NCBI GenBank assembly: GCA_963783235.1
Contig: CAWAMN010000002.1
Coordinates: 1,364,001 to 1,428,000 of the forward strand
Direction: 5' to 3'
Length of the DNA stretch: 64,000 nucleotides
Source of the DNA: Thiohalomonas sp963783235
GTDB lineage: Bacteria; Pseudomonadota; Gammaproteobacteria; Thiohalomonadales; Thiohalomonadaceae
The translations under genes and the position numbers were made by a program. Below the pieces are notes generated by a model, which was given only the letters and a program-made list of their open reading frames with translations, had not been told where the DNA came from and ran no database searches. The stretch's first letter is position 1. The number at the start of each line of letters is the position of its first letter. Below, piece by piece: positions 25,649 through 33,899 of this stretch.

Positions 25649-26316
25649 CAGGATCAACTCCCAAAACAGTTCTCTACCTGTTTCTGGATGAGGGCGGGAA
25701 TTTCGATTTTTCGCCAACCGGCACGCGCTACTTCACGCTGACCAGCGTCGCCATGTGCCGCCCGTTCTCCATTCGAGAGCCATGGGACGATTATCGGCAT
25801 GAGTTGCTCGAATTCGGACGCGATGTGGAGTTCTTCCACTGCGCTGACGACAACCGCCATATGCGTGATCGACTATTCGGCATTTTGAGTGACCATTCGG
25901 ATCAACTGCGCATCGACAGTCTGATCGTCGAAAAGGCCAAGACCGGACCCGCTTTAAGACTGGACAGCCGCTTCTATCCCGAGATGCTCGGTTATCTACT
26001 GCGGCATGTTTTTGAGAGAAATAACGGCTACGACGAAATCATCGTCATTACCGACAGCATTCCGCACAATAAGAAGCGTCGGTCGATCGAAAAAGGGGTA
26101 AAGCACGCCCTGAAGCGCATGTTGCCTGGCGGTACGCGCTACCGTGTTTTACATCAGGCGTCTCGGGCTCATTACGGGCTGCAAATCGCGGATTACTGCA
26201 ACTGGGCGATTTATCGGCACTGGAATACGGGCGAGACGACTTATTACGACCTGATCAAACCCGCAATCCATAGCGAATTCGATATCTTTGAAGGCGGGAA
26301 ACGCTGGTACTACTAA
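25645..26316 (+). CDS. DUF3800 protein
   Basis: 223 residues starting TTG at 25645, four-base overlap with hsdS and an AAGGAGG site in the hsdS 3' end. The opening VLYLFLDEGGNFDFSPTGTR, the RHEL...FFHCADDNRHMRD stretch and the late LQIADYCNWAIYRHW match DUF3800, a family with an RNase H-like fold and acidic residues that may bind metal. It is a fixed part of this hsd operon between hsdS and hsdR. Its role may be nuclease-like; this is inference. Confidence 0.8.
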   Translation: MTGSTPKTVLYLFLDEGGNFDFSPTGTRYFTLTSVAMCRPFSIREPWDDYRHELLEFGRDVEFFHCADDNRHMRDRLFGILSDHSDQLRIDSLIVEKAKTGPALRLDSRFYPEMLGYLLRHVFERNNGYDEIIVITDSIPHNKKRRSIEKGVKHALKRMLPGGTRYRVLHQASRAHYGLQIADYCNWAIYRHWNTGETTYYDLIKPAIHSEFDIFEGGKRWYY

Positions 26317-26330
26317 GGCCAGAAACACGA

Positions 26331-26385
26331 CCGCCCCGACTACACCTTGCGGTGAGAGCCTATGGGGCTCTTATCATCGGGGCGG
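26331..26385 (+). other. Foldable three-way-junction spacer before hsdR
   Basis: A perfect 9-bp outer stem (CCGCCCCGA at 26331-26339 with TCGGGGCGG at 26377-26385) encloses two adjoining hairpins: CACC-TTGC-GGTG (26343-26354) and AGAGCC-TATGG-GCTCT-type (26355-26371). No long T-run follows, so it is not a classical terminator. It could attenuate or stabilise mRNA between DUF3800 and hsdR, or be a small RNA. The remaining 26386-26477 gap holds the hsdR ribosome-binding site (AAGGA) and nothing else seen. Confidence 0.5.
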
Positions 26386-26477
26386 AACCTTTCAAAACAG
26401 TCTGATCGAATCTGGGCGAAAAGTAAAGTAGCCGGCGCCATGGTCCCGGTAAAGCTTTACCACCGAAGGATACGGGT

Positions 26478-29400
26478 ATGGACCCTTATACAGCACCAAA
26501 GTTCCAGGAAGAGTACAGCGCCAAGGTCCCTGCCCTGCAGGTGCTGATGGCGATGGGGTACCGCTACCTGACGCCGACCCGCTGCCTGGCGCTGCGCGGC
26601 AGCGAGCGGGAGCTGATCCTGCGCGAGGTGTTGATCGAACAGCTACAGCAATACCGCTTTACCCTCGGCAGCCGCGAACACGCACTCTCCGCCAACGCCA
26701 TCGAGCAGGTGGTGCGCGATATCAGCACCCCGGCGATCCAGGAGGGCCTGCTCACTGCCAACCAGCGCATCTACGACCAGCTGATGCTGGGGATCACCGT
26801 TACCGAATTCGTAGAGGGGCGGCGCGAGAGCATTACCGTGCCGCTGATCAACTGGAAGGAGGAAGACAAGAACATCTTTTACGTGACGGAAGAGTTCAGC
26901 GTGCTCAACAGCGCCGGTACCCAGAGCCGGCGCCCGGACATCGTCTGCTTCGTTAACGGTATTCCACTGGTGGTCATCGAGGCGAAGCGCCCCGACAGCC
27001 ACAACCCGAACAAGGACATGCTGAAGGAGGGGATCTCGCAGCAGATCCGCAACCAGCGGGTGGACGAGATCCCGCATCTGTTCGCCTACTCGCAGCTGCT
27101 GATGTCCATCAACGGGCTCGACGGCCGCTACGCCACGACCAAGACGGAGGCGAAGTTCTGGAGCGCCTGGAAGGAGGAGGATTTCACCCAGGAGCATTTC
27201 GAAACCATTAAGAACAGGCCGTTGACCGAGGCGCAGAAGGGGGCGCTGTTCGACCACCCGGACGCGGGACGGCAGCGCTATTTCGAGGCGTTGTGGTCGG
27301 GGCGTTTGGTTCCGACGGATCAGGACCGGCTGCTCATCAGCCTGTTGCAGCCGGATCGGCTGCTGGAGTTCATCCGCTACTTCATCCTCTTCGACAAGAA
27401 GGCGGGCAAGATCGCCGCCCGCTACGCCCAGGCCTTCGGTATCAAGCGGCTGTTGGAACGCATCAGCGTTATCGATTCGGCGGGACACCGCAACGGCGGC
27501 GTGCTGTGGCACACCACCGGGTCGGGCAAGTCCTTCACCATGGTCTTTCTCACCAAGGCGCTGCTGCTGCATGAGGAGCTGAAGCGGTGCCGGGTAGTGG
27601 TGGTGACCGACCGTATCGACCTGGAGAAGCAACTGGCCAGCAACTTTCTCACCGGCGGCGCCTTCGGCTCGGAGGTGGCGACCAAAAAAGAGGGCGAAAA
27701 GGCCAAGACCAAATCGGGGCGCGATCTGGCCAAACGCATCGGCCAGGGCGATGAGCGCATCATCTTCACCATCATTAATAAATTCGCTTCGGCCTCGAAG
27801 TTCGAAGAGTGCTATAACCCCAGCGCCGACATGATTGTGCTGGTAGACGAGGGGCACCGCAGCCACGGACGTGAGAACCACGAACGGATGCGCACGGCCC
27901 TGCCCGCCGCCTCCTATATCGCCTTTACCGGTACGCCGCTGCTGAAGAACGACAGGACCGTAACCAAATTCGGACCCATCGTCCACGCCTACACTATGCA
28001 GCGGGCGGTGGAGGACGAAACAGTGTCGCCGCTGCTCTACGAGGAGCGCCAGCCGGAGTTGATTGTCAACGAAAAGGCGATCGACAACTGGTTCGAGAAG
28101 ATCACCGCCACACTGAGCGAGCGGCAGAAGGCGGATCTGAAGAAGAAGTTCGCCAACAAGGGCACCATCTACTCCTCCGACAACCGCATCGAACTCATCG
28201 CCTGGGATATCGCCACCCACTTCGCGGCCAACATCAAGGCGCTGGACAAGGGATTGAAGGGGCAGGTCGCCGCCGACAGCAAGGCCTCGGCGATTCGCTA
28301 CAAGAAGCACCTGGACGACACCGGGCTGGTCACCTCCAGGGTGGTGATCTCCGCGCCGGACACGCGGGAAGGGCACGAGAAGGTGGACGAAAAGACCCTT
28401 CCCGAGATCCAGGCCTGGTGGAAGGAGAACGTCGGCAGGCAATCCGAGGAGGAGTACACACAACAGGTGCTGGAGGCCTTCGGCAGCGACGGCGATCCGG
28501 ACCTGCTGATCGTGGTGGACAAGCTGCTCACAGGTTTCGACGAACCGCGCAACACCGTGCTCTATATCGACAAGCCGCTGAAGGAGCACAACCTGATTCA
28601 GGCCATCGCCCGCGTCAACCGCCTGCATGAGCAGAAGGACCACGGCCTGCTGGTCGACTACCGTGGCATCCTTTCGGCCCTCGACACCGCCATCAAGGCC
28701 TATCAGGATCTGGCCGAAGGCACCCAGGGCGGCTATGCGATTGACGACATCGAAGGGCTCTACAGCCAAATCAATACCGAATACAAGCGGCTGCCCGGTC
28801 TGCACCAGAGGTTGTGGGATATCTTCCGGTACGTCTACAACAAGCAGGACCTGGAACAATACCGGCAGTTGCTGGTGCCCAAGTGGCAGGAGGACAGCGA
28901 CGGCCACAGCTACGATGCCAACCAGATGCTGCGCGAGGATTTCTATCAGGCGCTAACCGAGTTCGGCCTCTGCCTCAAGGTGGCCCTCTCCTCGAGCAGT
29001 TTCTATGCCGACAGCAGTTTCAGCGAGGCGGATATAGAGCAGTACAAGAAAGACCTGCGCTTCTTCACCAACCTGCGCAAGATTGCCCGCCAGGATGCGG
29101 AGGAGACGGTGGACTACAGCGTCTATGAGGATCAGCTGCGCCGCCTGGTGGACAAGCAGGTAATTGGTGAGTCGGTCAGGGACCCGGAAGGCGTCTACAT
29201 CGTCGGCGAACTGGGCCGGAAGGAAAATCCGGAGCAGTGGTCGGAAGAGAAGACCCGCAACGAGACCGACATCATCCGCACCCGGGTGAAGAAGCGCATC
29301 GAACAGGAACTGGACGACGACCCCTATGCCAGGAAGGTGCTCTCCGAACTGTTAAAGCAGGTGATCAAGGAGGCCGAGGCGCTGTTCGATCACCCGCTCA

Positions 29401-29768
29401 AGCAGTACGCCCTGTTCAAGCAATTCGAGCAGCAGGTCGATGAGCGCAATATCGACGGCATCCCCGCCGCCTTGAACGATAACCCCCATGCCAAGGCCTA
29501 TTTCGGCACCTTTCGGCTGGTGCTGGGGGATAAGGCCGTCAATGCCATGGGCGACGAAGAGCTGAAAGCTCTCACGGAAGAGGCAATCACTATCGACAAG
29601 GTGGTGGATGAAGCCGTTGCCACCAATTCGCTCAACCCCGCCAACATCGAGGCGGAGATCCGCAAGCAGTTGCTGCCGCGCCTGTTCAAGAGGGTAGGCA
29701 TGGACAAGGCGAAGGATATTATCGAAGAGGTTATCCGCATTACACGGCAGGGAGTGAATCGTGGCTAA
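26478..29768 (+). CDS. hsdR: Type I restriction endonuclease/translocase subunit HsdR
   Basis: 1096 residues. The N-terminal nuclease has PDIVCFVNGIPLVVIEAKRP near residue 152 (PD...EAK). The superfamily 2 motor follows: Walker A HTTGSGKS near 346, VDEGHRSHG near 456, AFTGTPLL, LLIVVDKLLTGFDEPRNTVL and QAIARVNRLH. The C-terminal helical region contacts M and S. It translocates and cuts unmethylated DNA. A 754-codon open frame on the other strand is a shadow. Its last codons overlap the ygjP-type gene. Confidence 0.95.
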   Translation: MDPYTAPKFQEEYSAKVPALQVLMAMGYRYLTPTRCLALRGSERELILREVLIEQLQQYRFTLGSREHALSANAIEQVVRDISTPAIQEGLLTANQRIYDQLMLGITVTEFVEGRRESITVPLINWKEEDKNIFYVTEEFSVLNSAGTQSRRPDIVCFVNGIPLVVIEAKRPDSHNPNKDMLKEGISQQIRNQRVDEIPHLFAYSQLLMSINGLDGRYATTKTEAKFWSAWKEEDFTQEHFETIKNRPLTEAQKGALFDHPDAGRQRYFEALWSGRLVPTDQDRLLISLLQPDRLLEFIRYFILFDKKAGKIAARYAQAFGIKRLLERISVIDSAGHRNGGVLWHTTGSGKSFTMVFLTKALLLHEELKRCRVVVVTDRIDLEKQLASNFLTGGAFGSEVATKKEGEKAKTKSGRDLAKRIGQGDERIIFTIINKFASASKFEECYNPSADMIVLVDEGHRSHGRENHERMRTALPAASYIAFTGTPLLKNDRTVTKFGPIVHAYTMQRAVEDETVSPLLYEERQPELIVNEKAIDNWFEKITATLSERQKADLKKKFANKGTIYSSDNRIELIAWDIATHFAANIKALDKGLKGQVAADSKASAIRYKKHLDDTGLVTSRVVISAPDTREGHEKVDEKTLPEIQAWWKENVGRQSEEEYTQQVLEAFGSDGDPDLLIVVDKLLTGFDEPRNTVLYIDKPLKEHNLIQAIARVNRLHEQKDHGLLVDYRGILSALDTAIKAYQDLAEGTQGGYAIDDIEGLYSQINTEYKRLPGLHQRLWDIFRYVYNKQDLEQYRQLLVPKWQEDSDGHSYDANQMLREDFYQALTEFGLCLKVALSSSSFYADSSFSEADIEQYKKDLRFFTNLRKIARQDAEETVDYSVYEDQLRRLVDKQVIGESVRDPEGVYIVGELGRKENPEQWSEEKTRNETDIIRTRVKKRIEQELDDDPYARKVLSELLKQVIKEAEALFDHPLKQYALFKQFEQQVDERNIDGIPAALNDNPHAKAYFGTFRLVLGDKAVNAMGDEELKALTEEAITIDKVVDEAVATNSLNPANIEAEIRKQLLPRLFKRVGMDKAKDIIEEVIRITRQGVNRG

Positions 29769-30522
29769 GTCGCTGCGTGTCAACGCGGAAACGCCGCGCA
29801 AGCAGACCTTGCACTACGGGAAGGAGCAGCTTTCCTACCAGCTTATCTATGTGCCGACAACGGATAACAGGGTCGTCATTGATGTACTTTCCAACGGGGT
29901 GATTAACGTACAAGCGCCGGAGGGAACGCCGCTCGATGCCGTCAAACGCGCCATGCTCAAGCGGGCCCGCTGGATTCACAGCCATATCGATAAGATCAGA
30001 CAGCAGCACTCCTACGTACTGCCACGCGAATATGTGAGTGGCGAAAGCCACTACTACCTCGGCCGCCGACATCTACTGAAGGTTGTGGATGCGAAGGGCG
30101 CGGCCCCTCAGGTGAAGATGCTGCGCGGCCAGCTCCAGGTGCACACCGCGTCACGGGAGCCGGAAGCCGTCCGGACGCTGCTGCACGAATGGTATCGCGA
30201 CCATGCGCGGAAGCATTTTGATAGACGGCTTCAGGCGCTGGTGAATCGAACCCGCTGGATCAAACAGAAGCCGGAATGGAAACTGCGACCGATGAAAAAG
30301 CAGTGGGGCAGTTGCTCACCTAAGGGGGTGTTGTCGCTCAATCCCCTGCTGGTGAAGGCGCCGCGGGAGTGCATCGACTACGTCATCCTACACGAGCTGT
30401 GCCACCTGAAAGAGCACAACCACGGCAAAAAGTTCTACAGACTCTTGGCCTGTACCATGCCCGACTGGGGATCGGTCAAGGCACGATTGGATGGTATGTC
30501 CGAGCTGCTGCTAGCCGAATAG
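29761..30522 (+). CDS. YgjP-type (DUF45) metallopeptidase
   Basis: 253 residues, GTG start at 29761 inside the hsdR 3' end. The zinc motif HELCHLKEHNHGKKFY near residue 210 and the preceding MKKQWGSCSPKGVLSLNP are diagnostic of the YgjP/DUF45 M48-like family. These genes often accompany hsdR in type I operons; their substrate is unknown. The overlap makes it part of the same transcript. Confidence 0.85.
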   Translation: MAKSLRVNAETPRKQTLHYGKEQLSYQLIYVPTTDNRVVIDVLSNGVINVQAPEGTPLDAVKRAMLKRARWIHSHIDKIRQQHSYVLPREYVSGESHYYLGRRHLLKVVDAKGAAPQVKMLRGQLQVHTASREPEAVRTLLHEWYRDHARKHFDRRLQALVNRTRWIKQKPEWKLRPMKKQWGSCSPKGVLSLNPLLVKAPRECIDYVILHELCHLKEHNHGKKFYRLLACTMPDWGSVKARLDGMSELLLAE

Positions 30523-30628
30523 GATTCTTTCTTCTTCGGCAAACAGCCGTACCCCGGTCTGCCTCTGCTTCCAGCAGTCCGCCAACTTCCATGTCGATCA
30601 GGATATTGGCATCACTAATCAGCAGCAT
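30476..30628 (-). pseudogene. Truncated PIN-domain toxin remnant
   Basis: ATG at 30628 overlaps the end of the XRE-ImmA gene by 14 bp. The first 18 residues (MLLISDANILIDMEVGGL) carry the first acidic PIN motif (SDANILID), after which similarity stops and the frame runs antisense into the ygjP gene 3' end. A complete PIN nuclease needs about 130 residues and three more acidic residues, so this is a leftover of a toxin gene whose rest was replaced. Confidence 0.55.
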
Positions 30629-31679
30629 CCGACTCACACTCCATGTGTCGACACTGCTGCAGTTCTCGCAGCGTTATGCCTAACAGCTCCGCTGCTTTGG
30701 CTTCACCGATGAGTTCTTCCGCCAGGGCGCGGTAGACGCGCTGCTGGAAGAGACGGGTTTTCTCGTTGGGGTAAGGTTTGCCCGGCTCTTTTTTATGCCA
30801 ACCGCGAACGCGGAAGATGCGCCACAGCTCTTTGGTAGTGGTTTGGTTGATGATGCCGAGATCGGAACAACGGTAAATCCAGGCAGCCAGACTCAGGCCG
30901 TACTCCTGTTTCAATAGGGCGAGTTCCTGGAATTCCAGCCAGTGGCGGTTTTCCCCCAGGGTTTTCAGAACCACATCGCGCGGCGCCAGAAAGGCGCCGG
31001 CAAAACGGTTGCAGGCTTTCTCCTCATCCAGTTCGGGCCCGAGGCGACCGTGCAGGATAAGATGCCCGAGTTCATGGGCTAGCGTGAAGCGCTGCCGATC
31101 GCCAGTCCACTTTTTCCCGACCACCACGACAGGATTGCTGTCGTAATGGGCTGAGAAACCGTCAAACTTTTGGGGAATGTCCCCGTCGACGGTCAGCACC
31201 CGCAGACCCTGCTCTTCGAGCGTATCGATGAGGTCCGGAATGGGGTTGTGGCCCAACTCCCAGGCGTTTCGAACCGCCAGCGCGGCTGCTTCGATGTCGT
31301 CGGCAGCCTCGATTCGATCCGGTACTTCAGTGGGCACACGGAATTCGAGCGCCCACGCCTGGGGAAGGAACTGCTCGAGAGTGACCCAGCGCTCCAACTG
31401 ATCCTCGGCATCGGCGAGGATTTTCTTCTTGTCACCCGCCCGGAGTGTGGTGCGCTTGCGGTATTCGACTCCTTCAAGGTGCACTTCCACTTGACGGAAG
31501 AAGTACTCCACCCGCACGCCGAGCACCTTAGCCAACTGGATCAAGACTTGGGATGGGGGTGTCGCCTGATTCTTTTCGTACTTGGCGACCATGGTGTGGG
31601 ATACGCCGATCGCATCGGCCAGACCACGCAAGGACAGCCCCGAAGCGAGGCGGGCACGCTCAATCCGTTCACCGATCAT
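30615..31679 (-). CDS. XRE regulator fused to ImmA/IrrE metallopeptidase domain
   Basis: 354 residues from ATG at 31679. N-terminal Xre helix-turn-helix (SLRGLADAIGVSHTMVAKYE), then a zinc-dependent ImmA/IrrE-type peptidase (FTLAHELGHLILHGRLGPEL near residue 200) and a C-terminal helical part. COG2856-type proteins act as antitoxins or as repressors that cleave partner repressors. It overlaps the vestigial PIN gene and has a promoter palindrome directly upstream. Confidence 0.85.
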   Translation of the reverse strand: MIGERIERARLASGLSLRGLADAIGVSHTMVAKYEKNQATPPSQVLIQLAKVLGVRVEYFFRQVEVHLEGVEYRKRTTLRAGDKKKILADAEDQLERWVTLEQFLPQAWALEFRVPTEVPDRIEAADDIEAAALAVRNAWELGHNPIPDLIDTLEEQGLRVLTVDGDIPQKFDGFSAHYDSNPVVVVGKKWTGDRQRFTLAHELGHLILHGRLGPELDEEKACNRFAGAFLAPRDVVLKTLGENRHWLEFQELALLKQEYGLSLAAWIYRCSDLGIINQTTTKELWRIFRVRGWHKKEPGKPYPNEKTRLFQQRVYRALAEELIGEAKAAELLGITLRELQQCRHMECESDAAD

Positions 31680-31692
31680 CGGCTTCTTCCCT

Positions 31693-31729
31693 GTTTACAA
31701 ATTGATGCAAGTAAGTTCGATTTGTAAAC
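31693..31729. promoter_or_regulatory. Inverted repeat upstream of the XRE-ImmA gene
   Basis: GTTTACAAAT (31693-31702) and ATTTGTAAAC (31720-31729) are perfect inverted arms separated by 17 bp, 14 bp before the start codon. It is a likely operator for the encoded Xre protein. Confidence 0.6.
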
Positions 31730-31789
31730 TGTAATCGGTTTCTGCGTTAAGTTCAATGAAGAGATGACTCAGGTCGGCCGATCGGAAGA

Positions 31790-32557
31790 TCAACGCGCCA
31801 CATCGATGACCAGTGCCGGGTCGTATCCAATCACATTCTCTTTCGGATATCCGCGCTGATTGGAGATGAGTCGGCACTTGCCAATGTCTGCGTCCACGTT
31901 GGCATGGGAATGGCCAAAGCACCAAACGTCGGCCTGTCCCACCAAGTCGCTGAGATCGCTCAAAAAGGCGGTGCCGAAGGCGTCCAGTGGATAGGCGGGA
32001 TGCTGACAGAGCAGGTGCGGTGCATGGTGGCTGACCACCACGGTGGCGCCCTCGAACTCCTCCGCCAGCCGCTCCTCCAGCCAGGCCCGGGACTGGCGGT
32101 GCATCGCCAGCGCATCTTCCGGCAGGAAGAAGCGCTTGTCCTTGCCGATGACGCGGTGGTCGATCATTCGCTGCCCGACCTCCAGCATGGCCATCACCGA
32201 ATCCCCCGCCGCCTTGTAGTCCGTCCAAAGGGTGCAACCGAGGAAACGGACACCGTCGATGATCAGTTGGTCGTTTTCCAAGAAATGCAGGTTCTCCTGC
32301 TCTGCGGCAAATTCCCGCATGTCCTCGAGCAACGGGTCGACGAACTGTTGATAGTACTCGTGGTTTCCGGCCACGTAGACGATCGGTTTGCCGAGCCGTT
32401 CGGCCTCCTCTGCCGCCCACCGCAGCCCATGCAGCCACACGTCGATATCACCGGCCAGCACGATGACATCCGCTTCGGTCTCCTCGATGGGCGGCCTGGG
32501 GTCCTGGCGGAAGAACTCGTTGTGCAGATCGCTCAGCAGTTGGATTTTCATCACCAT
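31790..32557 (-). CDS. Calcineurin-like metallophosphoesterase
   Basis: 255 residues. All metal-binding motifs of the family are present: SDLHNEF, VLAGDIDVW, VAGNHEYY, VVSHHAPH and CFGHSHAN. It is a cytoplasmic phosphodiesterase or phosphatase; the substrate is unknown. The start ATG (32557) directly follows the stop codon of a gene fragment at 32558-32699, so it was once the second gene of an operon with a homologue of the membrane protein at 33900. Confidence 0.85.
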   Translation of the reverse strand: MVMKIQLLSDLHNEFFRQDPRPPIEETEADVIVLAGDIDVWLHGLRWAAEEAERLGKPIVYVAGNHEYYQQFVDPLLEDMREFAAEQENLHFLENDQLIIDGVRFLGCTLWTDYKAAGDSVMAMLEVGQRMIDHRVIGKDKRFFLPEDALAMHRQSRAWLEERLAEEFEGATVVVSHHAPHLLCQHPAYPLDAFGTAFLSDLSDLVGQADVWCFGHSHANVDADIGKCRLISNQRGYPKENVIGYDPALVIDVAR

Positions 32558-32699
32558 TCACTGCTCTTTACATGCCGAGAGGAAGCTATCGGGCATACAG
32601 TCCTTCCCGCTCGCCTTGGCGGTTGCTGCCAGTTCGCGGGCCTCGTCGCAACGCCCCTGCCTGGCGCGCAGGTAGGCGGTGAGGGTATCCAGATTTTGT
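32558..32699 (-). pseudogene. 3'-terminal fragment of a paralogue of the 33900-35429 membrane protein
   Basis: The fragment encodes LTAYLRARQGRCDEARELAA then TAKASGKDC, ending in TGA immediately before the metallophosphoesterase start. The intact gene at 33900 ends LTAYLRARQGRCEEARELAA then TAKANGADC. Nucleotide similarity is also clear over about 125 bp. Upstream of it the similarity stops abruptly and an Abi_2 gene follows. I see nothing else in 32700-32854. Confidence 0.75.
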
Positions 32700-32854
32700 C
32701 GACCTGGTTGCGGAGCTTGCCTGTGAGCGTACGTACCCTCGGAATGGCGCGTGTTTAAAGTCTGAAGCTCAAAACCAGCCAGTTACTTCAGACGCGCCGG
32801 AGATATTGAGACCGACAGAATACTGCCCGTGCTGTTCAGCGGCAATTGGTGGGG

Positions 32855-33757
32855 CTAGCCGTCTCGCCAAATCGGCAGTTCTTGCCAATGTTCCGGGAAT
32901 CCCATGGCCGGAGTCTCAATACCATGCTGTTCAAGAAGGACAGACAGCCTGGCCTTCCAGTGGTGATTAGGGCTTGTGCAGTCCATCATCCAGGCCAGCA
33001 GGACCAACGTGTTGTAGAGCTTACGCTCTGAACTGCGATTGAAGCTGGAGAGGAGTTCCTTTGGACGACGGTTTGGCACCTTGAAGCGGAAAGTGAACTC
33101 GCGATTCCAAAGCCGGCTGTGGTGGGCACAGATATTCCGAACGATGGTCAGGTGATGGAGAAAGGAAGTGAGGTTTACCTCGTCCAGATCGTAGGTATGA
33201 GCGATCGCATTGCGGTCTCTTCCATGGCGTAAGTTCGAATACCACTTGGACAGCTGCCCGAACGTCATGATTTCCACCGACGCCCAGACCGGTGGCAAGA
33301 CTTCGTCATAGGTTTTTCGCAGATGTTGGATAAAGGTCTCGTGGCTGCGATGAACCTCTTCCTGAAGGAGCGCGAACTGACGGTCGTAATCCCAGCCTTT
33401 GCGGCTTGCTTTGAATAGGTCCCTTTCAAGATGCGCATGGGCGCCGTACCTGTTAGCCAAATGGTAGGCCCAGCCGGTACGGATAGAGACTTCGGTGCGC
33501 TCAATCGCATCCAATACGAGCAATCGGAGCTCGCGATCGAAGACGTAGAGGTCGAGTACGTCCGGGAAACCGGTTCCTGGTATGAAGGCGTGTGTGGCGT
33601 GATTTTGTTCGAAGGGAAGCCAGTAGGCAGCCAACCGGTAGTAGTTCAGATGGCCTAGATAGTGGACAGCCTCTGGGCGGTCCGGAACTACCATGCCCCT
33701 CTCGATAAGGCGGTCGAGCTGTTGCTCAAAGGTGAGCGGGGGCTTATTGAACTCCAT
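32855..33757 (-). CDS. Abi_2 family abortive-infection protein (AbiD/AbiF-like)
   Basis: 300 residues from ATG at 33757. The family opening PLTFEQQLDRLIERGMVV and YLGHLNYYRLAAYWLPF, the FDRELRLLVLDAIERTEVSI block, and the HEPN-type RNICAHHSRLWNR near residue 205 (R-x4-H) are all present. Abi_2 proteins are HEPN ribonucleases that abort phage growth. It is flanked by duplicated 3' ends of the neighbouring membrane-protein gene, suggesting insertion. Lower GC in its upstream region also suggests transfer. Confidence 0.85.
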   Translation of the reverse strand: MEFNKPPLTFEQQLDRLIERGMVVPDRPEAVHYLGHLNYYRLAAYWLPFEQNHATHAFIPGTGFPDVLDLYVFDRELRLLVLDAIERTEVSIRTGWAYHLANRYGAHAHLERDLFKASRKGWDYDRQFALLQEEVHRSHETFIQHLRKTYDEVLPPVWASVEIMTFGQLSKWYSNLRHGRDRNAIAHTYDLDEVNLTSFLHHLTIVRNICAHHSRLWNREFTFRFKVPNRRPKELLSSFNRSSERKLYNTLVLLAWMMDCTSPNHHWKARLSVLLEQHGIETPAMGFPEHWQELPIWRDG

Positions 33758-33780
33758 TTTCTGACCCCCAGAAAAAAGTA

Positions 33781-33859
33781 ACCCCCCATGGTGCGCATCG
33801 TTGAGAGGCGTGGGGGGTGTTGTTAGTTGTTATTATAATATCCATATCCATTCATACAA
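33781..33859 (-). promoter_or_regulatory. Promoter and leader hairpin of the Abi_2 gene
   Basis: On the minus strand TTGTAT (33854-33859) and TATAAT (33832-33837) are 16 bp apart. Between promoter and start codon, ACCCCCCA (33811-33818) and TGGGGGGT (33781-33788) form an 8-bp stem followed by TACTTTTTT. This looks like a terminator in the leader, ahead of the GGGGGTCAG ribosome-binding site. Confidence 0.55.
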
Positions 33860-33899
33860 CCCTTTCATTGCAAGCAAAAGTATCAGATTTTGGGCATGA

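Noticed and set aside
26643..28907. 754-codon open frame antisense to hsdR
   Set aside because: Long only because high-GC codon use in hsdR removes stops on the other strand; no start signal and no family.
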